NCBI GenBank assembly: GCA_016716665.1
Contig: JADJVH010000013.1
Span: 62,001 to 126,000, forward strand
DNA length: 64,000 nt
Reading direction: 5' to 3'
DNA from: Candidatus Opimibacter iunctus
GTDB lineage: Bacteria > Bacteroidota > Bacteroidia > Chitinophagales > Saprospiraceae
Shown: positions 25,073 through 33,234 of the stretch, piece by piece
Position numbering within the stretch: the first letter of the stretch is position 1
Layout of the letters: each line of letters starts with the position of its first letter
The notes under the pieces: model-generated
What the model was told of the DNA's origin: nothing
Databases searched by the model: none
Seen by the model: the letters and a program-made list of their open reading frames with translations, nothing else
Program-made: the position numbers and the translations under genes

Positions 25073-26500
25073 TTACCAAACGAAGGTACCTACTGTCGAA
25101 GGCTGCAACGAAGCAGTGATCCACTGGTCTCCTACATGAATGTTGAAGGATTGAAGGGTGGCACTTTCATTGAGTGCGATCAGCACGTATTTGCCCTCCG
25201 GGGTCATGAAAGCTACATTGCGCAATGCACCTGGTATAGTACTTCCTATGCGAATGGAACCGGGAGGCACAAATTTGGAGGCATGTCCAATGATGTAGTA
25301 GCTCACATTTTTGGTAGCATTCGAACCATCAATCGTTACCGCACCTTTGCATTGGGTACAACCTCCAGGAGTATGCGGGCCAAAACTAGGGTCATTAGCC
25401 AGATTCCATTCCAGGGCCACCTGGCTCCAGTTACGCATCGTACCGATGATGACGTTTTTCATGTGCCACTTCAGGTCACCATCAAAGTTGCTATTGGATC
25501 CTGTCCATTGTTCAGTGAAGTATAAAGCCTTGTCCGGGTGTGCCTCATGCACTTGCGAAAGCGCGCTCACATCGCCTTCATAGAGATGGAATGCAGAGCC
25601 ATGTACAAAACTTTTGGCAGCAGGATCATTCAGTATTTCAATCGGGTAGTCAGGCCGGTTGCAATTATGATCCCAGACTACAATCTTGGTAGTGATACCA
25701 GCAGCCTGAAAAGCAGGCCCCAAATGGTTTTTTATAAAATCAGTCTGATGTGCCGCTGACATGACCAGGCTCGGATTGTTGCCGCCATGTTGCGGTTCGT
25801 TCTGAGGGGTGATGGCATCGATTGTAATGCCATTGGCCTTCATCGCCTGGATATACCTGACAAAGTATTGGGCATAGACACTATAGTGCTGAGGATTCAG
25901 ATTTCCTCCGACGCTGTTTTTATTACTCTTCATCCACACTGGAGCGCTCCATGGTGACCCCATGATCTTGATATCAGGATTGATGGCGAGTATTTCTTTT
26001 AAGATAGGGATTAAATGAAGCGTATCTCTCGACAGGCTAAAGTGTTCTAACTGCAGATCTTCGGTCTGGCCGGGCGGCAAATCATCATAACTAAAGACCA
26101 CAGGATCCAGATCAGAGGCCCCGATCGATATCCGCAGGTAACTGACATTGATCGAGTTGCTGCCACTACCAAAAAACTCTTCCAAAAGGGCCTGCCGTGC
26201 ATTGTCTTCCATCTGGTGGAGGAGCATCGCACTGCCACCGGTCAGCGTATAGCCAAATCCATCTACTACCTGCAACGTCTCTGCAGGGGTTATGGTGATC
26301 TCTGGAAATCGTTCATCAAAACCGGCGGCATAATCAATGGTCTTGTGATACAGGAGATTGACCTCATTGCCGGACGTGGTCCATACTTTAACCGGAAGTT
26401 CAGGTGGTGTATCCGGATCGACATCCCCGTTGGATTTATTACAGGCTATCGCACTCCAGAGGAGCACGGCCAGTAAGTAAATAGGTATTCCGATTTTCAT
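25073..26500 (-). CDS. Glycoside hydrolase family 30 lipoprotein (second)
   Basis: This 475-residue paralogue of the downstream GH30 carries a lipoprotein signal (LLWSAIACNKS), the motif VVDGFGYTLTGGSA, acid/base Glu235 in PQNEPQHGGN and nucleophile Glu330 in YFTEQWTGS. The loops around the active site differ clearly from the neighbour (TEQW versus TEGC), so the two probably act on different linkages or chain positions. It lies 50 bases after susD and is presumably in the same transcript. Confidence 0.92.
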   Translation of the reverse strand: MKIGIPIYLLAVLLWSAIACNKSNGDVDPDTPPELPVKVWTTSGNEVNLLYHKTIDYAAGFDERFPEITITPAETLQVVDGFGYTLTGGSAMLLHQMEDNARQALLEEFFGSGSNSINVSYLRISIGASDLDPVVFSYDDLPPGQTEDLQLEHFSLSRDTLHLIPILKEILAINPDIKIMGSPWSAPVWMKSNKNSVGGNLNPQHYSVYAQYFVRYIQAMKANGITIDAITPQNEPQHGGNNPSLVMSAAHQTDFIKNHLGPAFQAAGITTKIVVWDHNCNRPDYPIEILNDPAAKSFVHGSAFHLYEGDVSALSQVHEAHPDKALYFTEQWTGSNSNFDGDLKWHMKNVIIGTMRNWSQVALEWNLANDPSFGPHTPGGCTQCKGAVTIDGSNATKNVSYYIIGHASKFVPPGSIRIGSTIPGALRNVAFMTPEGKYVLIALNESATLQSFNIHVGDQWITASLQPSTVGTFVW

Positions 26501-26550
26501 TTTTATCCGTCTGGTTTTTAACTTACGATCGTACTATCACGTCCTGTTTT

Positions 26551-28014
26551 TCAATAACCCGCATTCTGTGTAAGGTTAGCATTTTTATCCAGTTCCGCTT
26601 GTGGGATAGGCCATAGCAGACGTTCTGTGGTCAATGCATAACCTATTGGATTGCCATCAGCGCCTTTTGTAGCACTCATCACTTCAATCGCCCGGCCTGT
26701 TCGTTTCAGATCATACCACCTGACGCCTTCATACGCCAGTTCCAGGCGTCGTTCCTTTTCGATCGCAAGTCGCATGGCAGCTTGTGAGTTCGCTGTCGTA
26801 GGATTTAAATTTACCCGCTCCCGGATTTGGTTGACGATCGCAGCAGCTCCATTTACATCACCTGACTCATTGAGCGCTTCCGCCTTCAGGAGCAGGATGT
26901 CAGCCAGACGGATAAAGATATAGTTCTGTGCGCCATCGCCTCCGAAATTGCGCCATTTATTGATAAAAGGATAATGTGTTTGTGGATAATGAGGGTCTGA
27001 CCATAGTCCGGATACATCTTCAAAAATGATGGATGCATTTTTACGGATCAAGTCATTCTCTGCATCAAATGCAGCAATCAGGTCATTGGAAGGCAGGTTG
27101 AATTTCTTCCAGTCCACACCTCTGAAGATATTCACACCCCAGTTGCCATCCGTCGACCCACCTGAATAGTTGATTTCAAAGATGGATTCGGCTGAGTTTT
27201 TCATCGCATTGTCCCAAAGTTGATCGAACTCAGGCAATAAAGCATAGCCTCCTGAGATCACTGCATCACAGTATTGATTCACTTTAGCCCAGTCGTGAGG
27301 TTCCTGTGCTGCATAGACTTTAGCCAGCACAGCATTGACAGCGCCGGTAGTCGCAAATCCCTTGTGAGGGGCTGTGGCGCGTACACGGGGCAATGCAGTC
27401 TCCAGATCTGCAATGATCTGAGTGTATACTTCTTCTTTAGGGGACCGTGCAGGAAATATCTGCGCGTAGATCTCATCCAGTTTTTCAGCACTGATGGTGG
27501 TGACTTCTTTCAGTTGTAGCGGAACATCACCCCATAATTGTACTAACTGGAAGTACATGAACGCACGAATGAAAGAGGCTTCTCCAATGATTTCCTCCAG
27601 CCGCGCAGGAGTTAATTCCGGATCATTGACCGCTCTGGCATTGTTGATGATGTTGTTTACTTTTCCAATGGTGGAGTAGAGGTATGCCCAGTCGCGGCTG
27701 ACATTTCTGTTGACGGCATCTAACTGATAGTCATCAATCTGAAAGTTATCCGGGTTGTCACCTCCGGCATACGCATCATCTGACTGTGCATCACCATTGA
27801 CAAAATAGTCCAGTTGGAAATATTCGTTTTTGAAATCCCCGTAGGCACCTGCCAGCGCAGACTCAAGCTCAGAAGCAGATTTGAAATAGATTGAATCTGC
27901 ATCGGAATTTTCTATAGCAATACCTTGTGAATGAGGCTCCAGTTCCAGAAAATTATCACAGGCATAGAAGGAGGTCAGGCAGAGGAGCGCAAGAAAAGGA
28001 GTATATTTTTTCAT
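26551..28014 (-). CDS. SusD/RagB-family glycan-binding lipoprotein
   Basis: This 487-residue outer-membrane lipoprotein (signal ending FYACDNFLELEP) has the SusD fold of TPR helices. Typical features are the N-terminal FLELEPHSQG, ASFIRAFMYFQLVQLWGDVPL near the middle and the C-terminal RRLELAYEGVRWYDLKRTGR plus LLWPIPQAELDKN. It forms the lid over the SusC transporter and captures oligosaccharide at the cell surface. It is spaced 12 bases from susC. Confidence 0.95.
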   Translation of the reverse strand: MKKYTPFLALLCLTSFYACDNFLELEPHSQGIAIENSDADSIYFKSASELESALAGAYGDFKNEYFQLDYFVNGDAQSDDAYAGGDNPDNFQIDDYQLDAVNRNVSRDWAYLYSTIGKVNNIINNARAVNDPELTPARLEEIIGEASFIRAFMYFQLVQLWGDVPLQLKEVTTISAEKLDEIYAQIFPARSPKEEVYTQIIADLETALPRVRATAPHKGFATTGAVNAVLAKVYAAQEPHDWAKVNQYCDAVISGGYALLPEFDQLWDNAMKNSAESIFEINYSGGSTDGNWGVNIFRGVDWKKFNLPSNDLIAAFDAENDLIRKNASIIFEDVSGLWSDPHYPQTHYPFINKWRNFGGDGAQNYIFIRLADILLLKAEALNESGDVNGAAAIVNQIRERVNLNPTTANSQAAMRLAIEKERRLELAYEGVRWYDLKRTGRAIEVMSATKGADGNPIGYALTTERLLWPIPQAELDKNANLTQNAGY

Positions 28015-28026
28015 CGTTGTATTTTT

Positions 28027-30948
28027 TTAGAATTCCACATTGACGCCAAACGTAATCGTGCGGGATTGCGGATAGGTACCATAATCTATACCGTGCTCAG
28101 TAGCGCTTCTGCCAAAGGCATTCACCTCCGGATCAAAACCGCTGTATTTTGTAAAGGTCAATAAATTCTGCCCGGTCACATACAGGGATAGCTTCTGGAT
28201 TTTCATGCGCTCCAGGCTTTTTGGATTGATATTGTAAGCAAGGGTCAAGGATTTTAAGCGCAGGTAGGATCCATCTTCCACAAAGCGAGTCGAATTTCGA
28301 ACGTTGTTGATGTTGCCACCACCAATAGCTCTGGGGATGTCCGTGATACGGTTAGTAGGCGTCCATCTGTCAAGCACAGCAATAGATTGGTTTTTACTAT
28401 CAAACATACCTTCCAGGTCGATACGTGTTGCATTGAATATATCATTACCCTGGCTACCCTGGAAGAAGATGTTGAGATCGAAATTTTTCCACGACAAGGT
28501 ATTTGTAAATCCATAGGTGAAATCTGGATTGCCATCACCGATGATCGTACGATCTCCCGGATCAAACATTCCGTTTTCATTGTCGTCTTTGTAGTTCAGA
28601 TCACCTGTTTCTTCATCAACCCCTTCCGAGATGTAACCATAGAATACCCCGAGTGGTAACCCGGCACGTACGATAGACACATCCTGGTTGTTGCTGTAGA
28701 TTCGTCCGAAGTAGTACACTTCTGTATAATCCAATTCAAGCACTTTGTTTTTGTTGAAAGAGATATTAAAATCAGTTGTCCATTTGAAGTCACCAGTGGT
28801 GTTGATTGTCCCAAGTGCAAATTCAAGTCCTTTGTTTTCAATCACCCCTGCATTCGTTTGGATCGTAGAGATCGGGAGTGAATTGGAAAGTTGCACATTC
28901 ATCAGCAGGTCATCCGTTTTCTTGTAATAGGCATCTGCAGAAAAATTCACTCTGCCTGTCCATAGGGACAGGTCAAGACCGATATTCGATTGAGTAGTAG
29001 TTTCCCAACGAAGGTCTGGATTTCCATAGGTCACCTGGGAAGAGGCCGGACCTGACAGTGGATTGGTCTGCGGCTGGCGGTAGTACGATACCAGGCCATA
29101 TTGTGCATAGTTAGGGATGCCTTCCTGGTTGCCGTTTTTACCCCAGCCAAAGCGCAGTTTCATATCGTATATCGCATCAAACGATTGCATAAAAGGTTCT
29201 GCTGAAATACGCCATCCAAGGGAGACAGATGGCATCGTGCCCCATGGGTCTGCGAGCTTTGAGGAGCCATCTCTGCGCAGCGTTGCTGTAAGGAGGTATT
29301 TGCTTTTGTAATTGTACATATACCTTCCGAAAAAAGAAGCCAGAGCCCATTCCTGCACATCGGTCGAACCCGAGATCACATTGGCGGCATTTAAAGTCTG
29401 TACATTGATATCATCCGGATAATCTGTGCCATATAAGTAAGAATCACTCCATTTTGATTTTTGAATACTGCTTCCGATCAGGAATGACATATGGTGATCA
29501 TCAAAATCCCTGGTGTAGTTAGCTGTGTTTTCCCAAAGCAGGATGTTGCTATTGGATTTGTCAGCCTGGCCTATTCCATTATTGTTGCGGCCATAAGTGG
29601 TCTTGAACGGATCGAGATAGTAATCCCACTGGTGGGAATTGATATCTGCTCCGAAATTGGTTTTTAAGGAGAAGCCTTCAAATAGCTTAGCCTCAAGTGT
29701 GACATTTCCAAAAAGTCGTGTATCAGTTGCTTCCTGTTCTGCGCCAAACATATACGCAATCGGATTTTCCCACGAGGGCTGGAGTGGATTAGGATCATAT
29801 TGACCACTGCCGTCGTCTTTATAGATACTAAGGAATGGGGGCGTATTCAATGCGCTCATGATGACACCACCGCGACCACTGCTGGCATTGTCTGGCGTAT
29901 CCTTTGTGCTGGAGCGGAGTAAATTCATGTTCACACCGATCGTCAGCCACTTTGTGGCCTGATTATCGAGATTGAGACGCAGTGAGTAGCGATCAAAGCG
30001 TGCTGGTTCAGCTATACCGGTTTGACTTAAATAATTTGCAGAGATCAGATAGCGTGTGACTTCAGTGCCCCCCTGGAAAGCAAGCTGATAACTTTGAGTG
30101 GTACCTGTTCCAAAGGTTTCGTCTTGCCAGTTTGTATATGATGTCTCCGATGGATCCATGGCCCCGGGTGCAATCTGATTCATGAGATCCCGGTATTGTT
30201 TAGTAGTCAGGGTTTCAATGGTCTTTCGGATATCAGATACGCCATAGTAGGCATTGAAGGCAATGGTCGTTTTGCCTGATACCCCTCGCTTGGTAGTGAT
30301 GATCACTACGCCATTAGCAGCGCGTGCTCCATAGATGGCAGCAGAGGATGCATCTTTCAATACAGTCATGGATTCAATGTCCGTAGGATTCAATCCGCGT
30401 ATGTCTGTGGTAGGGACACCATCGACTACATAGAGTGGCTCATTACCGGCAAGTACAGAAGTACTCCCACGCACTCTGACGGCAATATCTCCACCCGGCT
30501 TGCCCGAAGGTTGTACTACCTGCACACCGGCAGCTGTGCCTTGCAGGGCTTCAGCGGCAGATACCATTGGCCGGTTTTTAATGGTTTCTTCTCCCACCGT
30601 CACCACAGCAGTAGTCACATCAGCTTTACGTTGTGTGCCGTAGCCGATGACCACCACATCATTGAGGCTTATGTTGGAAACCTCCAGGACAGCGTCAATA
30701 GTGAAGTTATCGCCAATTGGTATTTCGACTGGTTCATAACCAGTGTATGAAAACACAATTGTGCCTTGTGTTGCTTCAAGACTATAAGTACCATCTGCCT
30801 GAGTGACCGTGCCGATGGTGGTACCTTTCAGCATGACTACCGCTCCTATGAGTGGTTCGCCTTGAGCATCAGTGACCGTGCCACTGATTTGCGCTTGAAG
30901 GTTTATGGCAATGAATAGACAGATGAGGGTATATATGACTTTGATCAT
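28027..30948 (-). CDS. SusC/RagA-family TonB-dependent transporter
   Basis: This outer-membrane beta-barrel of about 973 residues imports oligosaccharides using TonB energy. After the signal peptide (MIKVIYTLICLFIAINLQAQ) comes a carboxypeptidase-like regulatory domain (SGTVTDAQGEPLIGA), then the STN-less plug with VVIGYGTQRKADVT, YVVDGVPTTDI and ASSAAIYGARAANGVV. The C-terminus ends in an aromatic barrel signature (TFGVNVEF). I start at the ATG at 30948, which begins the signal peptide, not 13 codons upstream. A hairpin at 31066-31096 separates it from the upstream PKD gene. Confidence 0.95.
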   Translation of the reverse strand: MIKVIYTLICLFIAINLQAQISGTVTDAQGEPLIGAVVMLKGTTIGTVTQADGTYSLEATQGTIVFSYTGYEPVEIPIGDNFTIDAVLEVSNISLNDVVVIGYGTQRKADVTTAVVTVGEETIKNRPMVSAAEALQGTAAGVQVVQPSGKPGGDIAVRVRGSTSVLAGNEPLYVVDGVPTTDIRGLNPTDIESMTVLKDASSAAIYGARAANGVVIITTKRGVSGKTTIAFNAYYGVSDIRKTIETLTTKQYRDLMNQIAPGAMDPSETSYTNWQDETFGTGTTQSYQLAFQGGTEVTRYLISANYLSQTGIAEPARFDRYSLRLNLDNQATKWLTIGVNMNLLRSSTKDTPDNASSGRGGVIMSALNTPPFLSIYKDDGSGQYDPNPLQPSWENPIAYMFGAEQEATDTRLFGNVTLEAKLFEGFSLKTNFGADINSHQWDYYLDPFKTTYGRNNNGIGQADKSNSNILLWENTANYTRDFDDHHMSFLIGSSIQKSKWSDSYLYGTDYPDDINVQTLNAANVISGSTDVQEWALASFFGRYMYNYKSKYLLTATLRRDGSSKLADPWGTMPSVSLGWRISAEPFMQSFDAIYDMKLRFGWGKNGNQEGIPNYAQYGLVSYYRQPQTNPLSGPASSQVTYGNPDLRWETTTQSNIGLDLSLWTGRVNFSADAYYKKTDDLLMNVQLSNSLPISTIQTNAGVIENKGLEFALGTINTTGDFKWTTDFNISFNKNKVLELDYTEVYYFGRIYSNNQDVSIVRAGLPLGVFYGYISEGVDEETGDLNYKDDNENGMFDPGDRTIIGDGNPDFTYGFTNTLSWKNFDLNIFFQGSQGNDIFNATRIDLEGMFDSKNQSIAVLDRWTPTNRITDIPRAIGGGNINNVRNSTRFVEDGSYLRLKSLTLAYNINPKSLERMKIQKLSLYVTGQNLLTFTKYSGFDPEVNAFGRSATEHGIDYGTYPQSRTITFGVNVEF

Positions 30949-31065
30949 ATGGGTTTGACTTGAGTTAAACAGGATGAGCATCCACATGCAGATTCATGAG
31001 AGCATCTCAGCACAACAACAGCTTTTATTGTTTCGCCTTTATGCTCAATACAAAGAGTAAAGAGA

Positions 31066-31096
31066 GGCACACGGAAAATTAAAATTTCCGTGTGCC
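31066..31096 (-). terminator. Hairpin between the PKD-protein gene and susC
   Basis: A 12-bp perfect stem (31066-31077 with 31085-31096) closes a 7-base loop, starting 22 bases after the PKD gene stop. On the minus strand it is followed by a T-rich but interrupted stretch. It may terminate or attenuate transcription between the PKD gene and susC and so set different expression levels. Confidence 0.6.
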
Positions 31097-31117
31097 CAGA
31101 ATAAAACCAGATATAGA

Positions 31118-31789
31118 TTAGCGTACTAAGACGACAGTCCAGCCTTGAGATCCATCATGTGCTGCTGTATAATCAACAGACACGGTCATGGTTTCAGTAG
31201 TGCCATCATTGACATAGCTCATGACTTCGTACTGCGTAGCGGTCAGTCCACCATTTGGAAGTTTAGTACCATCTGTATTTTCACCGCCATAATAGCCTTT
31301 GTAGAATCCAAGGAAAGCTGCCCCTGATGTGCCATTTTGCAGATGGATAATAGGTCTTCCTGAAGGTGATGCAGATGCTTCCGTAAAAGTCCAGGTATGT
31401 ATTCCTGATCCAAAAGCCGCACCATTACCACTGGCTGCTACCTGTGCATCAGACCAGCATCCGTTAGGAGTGCCCATGTATCCGTCATTGCGGGCGTCAC
31501 CATTTGTCTTGTATTCATACACACCGCCGGCACTGAAGATGAATTCATCATTGGTGATGCATGACCAGTCGTCTCCACCGGATGACGTGCCATCAAGGAA
31601 ATTAGCAGGTACCTGCCACCAGTCAGGTTTGCCCAGTCCGGGACCAACAAAAATTGAGGTAGCTGCATTGCGTACGCGCCATGCTCCACCGATCAGGTTG
31701 CCTGCGGTCATGTCTCCGGAGATGGTAACCATCTTTGTGGCTACAGCAATACCGCTGCCTTTTGTTCCGGTGAGCGTTACAGTATACAA
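31118..31789 (-). CDS. PKD surface protein, C-terminal module (frameshifted)
   Basis: This 223-residue frame holds the end of a PKD domain (YTVTLTGTKGSGIAVATKMV) and a beta-rich module with NDEFIFSAGGVYEYKTNGDA. The module matches, in outline, the one in the upstream frame (NDEFIFNRDGTFTYNSNGDF). Between the frames, bases 31790-31920 still encode the missing start of this PKD domain (VATFTNLSYDATSYNWNFGD) in this same frame, proving that both are one gene. The full protein would have about 580 residues with two PKD-plus-module units. I infer a surface glycan-binding role. Confidence 0.75.
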   Translation of the reverse strand: MYTVTLTGTKGSGIAVATKMVTISGDMTAGNLIGGAWRVRNAATSIFVGPGLGKPDWWQVPANFLDGTSSGGDDWSCITNDEFIFSAGGVYEYKTNGDARNDGYMGTPNGCWSDAQVAASGNGAAFGSGIHTWTFTEASASPSGRPIIHLQNGTSGAAFLGFYKGYYGGENTDGTKLPNGGLTATQYEVMSYVNDGTTETMTVSVDYTAAHDGSQGWTVVLVR

Positions 31790-31883
31790 GCCTGGATTTG
31801 CATATGTATGGACTGGATTGGCTTCCGCGGAGGTATTTCCATCCCCAAAGTTCCAGTTGTAGCTCGTAGCGTCATATGAAAGG

Positions 31884-32861
31884 TTAGTAAACGTTGCGAC
31901 CTTTTCTGCTACGTTCGCATGAAACCACTACTGGTGGTTCAGCAGCAGGATTGTCATAATGCACCAGGGTAATTCTCCAGTAAGCATCATCAGTTCCTGA
32001 TGTATTTCCTCCAAACTTGTAATTGGATTCCAGGATCAGCGTGTCGGTTGTGCCTTCAGACAATTTGACGAGGTCATACTGAACAGAAGTCTGAGGTACA
32101 CTGACCTCTGCATCAGTTCCGATTTTAGGCAGGGCAATGAAAGCACCGAGTCCGGATACGGTCAGTTGACCACTCCCCAGTGAAAACGTGTGCACACCAT
32201 CGCCAAAAGCAGACTGATCAATTCCGCCCGGACCTACCAGGTTAGCTGGCGTTGTGGCAAAGCAATCGTTGGCGGGCTCAAATACCCCACCTTCAGCCCA
32301 AAAGTCACCGTTTGAGTTGTAGGTAAAGGTTCCGTCCCGGTTGAAAATGAATTCATCATTCATGGTGCATGGACGTTTGATGATATCATCATTCTCTCTT
32401 CCAAGCGCCCACCAAACAACGGATCTGTCAAAAGGGCCTACTTCCAATGGCCAGCGACCTAGACTAACGGAGCGCAGTAACTTCCAGGATTTAGAACTCG
32501 TACCTGCCAGGATAGCCAGATCTGCTGCGGTATTGGAAATGGATACGGATTGGGTTACGACATCCGAGTTGCTGCCCTTGGTGGCGGTCAGGGTGACAGT
32601 ATAGTTGCCGTCCTGGGCATAGGTATGCACAGGGTTTACATCCGTTGAGGCAGCTGTATTGTCCCCAAAATTCCAGGAAACAGCGTCATAATTTTGGGAC
32701 GTATTGGTGAAAGTCACCTTCTTGTAATTGTCCATAGACACTTCAAACGAAAATCCTGCAATGACTTCAGGTGTCGGATTGTCGTCATTTTTACAGGAGT
32801 AAGCTAATAATAAGGTGGCTGAAAAAAGGATCAGCCAGGTCCTTTGTAATGCATTTCTCAT
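31884..32861 (-). CDS. PKD surface lipoprotein, N-terminal part (frameshifted)
   Basis: This 325-residue frame starts with a lipoprotein signal (LLLAYSCKN), then a PKD domain (AVSWNFGDNTAA) and a beta-rich module beginning SKSWKLLRSVSLGRWP. The last dozen residues (after PPVVVS) are out of frame. The shift lies between 31887 and 31927, most likely at the three T residues read from 31924-31922, where one extra base is present. It is the first gene of the GH30-SusCD transcript, in the place where a surface glycan-binding protein would be useful. SusE-like folds were considered, but no clear signature is seen. Confidence 0.75.
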   Translation of the reverse strand: MRNALQRTWLILFSATLLLAYSCKNDDNPTPEVIAGFSFEVSMDNYKKVTFTNTSQNYDAVSWNFGDNTAASTDVNPVHTYAQDGNYTVTLTATKGSNSDVVTQSVSISNTAADLAILAGTSSKSWKLLRSVSLGRWPLEVGPFDRSVVWWALGRENDDIIKRPCTMNDEFIFNRDGTFTYNSNGDFWAEGGVFEPANDCFATTPANLVGPGGIDQSAFGDGVHTFSLGSGQLTVSGLGAFIALPKIGTDAEVSVPQTSVQYDLVKLSEGTTDTLILESNYKFGGNTSGTDDAYWRITLVHYDNPAAEPPVVVSCERSRKGRNVY

Positions 32862-33234
32862 AAAAGTTAGTTTAAATTTTAGTTATCATTTAGGTAGCAA
32901 AAGAGCCCTACCCGAGGCCTTTTATTCATTTTGACTACCTGACAAGCCCCTCTTTCCAGAGGATTCGGATGCATGGCGTCAATAAGGTGCGTTTCAGAAT
33001 TAAAATTGACTATTCAAGCCAAAGTCAGAATTAATGCCCAATAAGGGGAAATCGCCTGATTTTAAATTTGGCAAAACCATAATTTCTTATGCCGACAAAT
33101 CACGATAAAAGGGTAGGAATTTGCTAATTTTTGCACCTGACAAATACTCGACAAGGTAAAATTTGGGAAAATTTTATCCCTTCGAGCCAAAGGGGGCCCA
33201 TTTGAGCAGCTCATATCCGGGGCAAAAGAGAGTC
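32862..33234. other. Intergenic control region of the glycan locus
   Basis: This 373-base spacer separates the regulator gene from the PKD/SusCD operon. It contains small inverted repeats, CCTCTTTCCAGAGG at 32950-32963 and an AAAATT/AATTTT repeat near 33158-33176, and no coding sequence. I found no full TTG-N19-TAnnTTTG match on the minus strand, which would fit an activator-dependent promoter; this is inference. Confidence 0.45.

Noticed and set aside
31329..31862. 177-codon plus-strand frame over the PKD gene
   Set aside because: It is antisense to clear PKD and module sequence and has no independent features.
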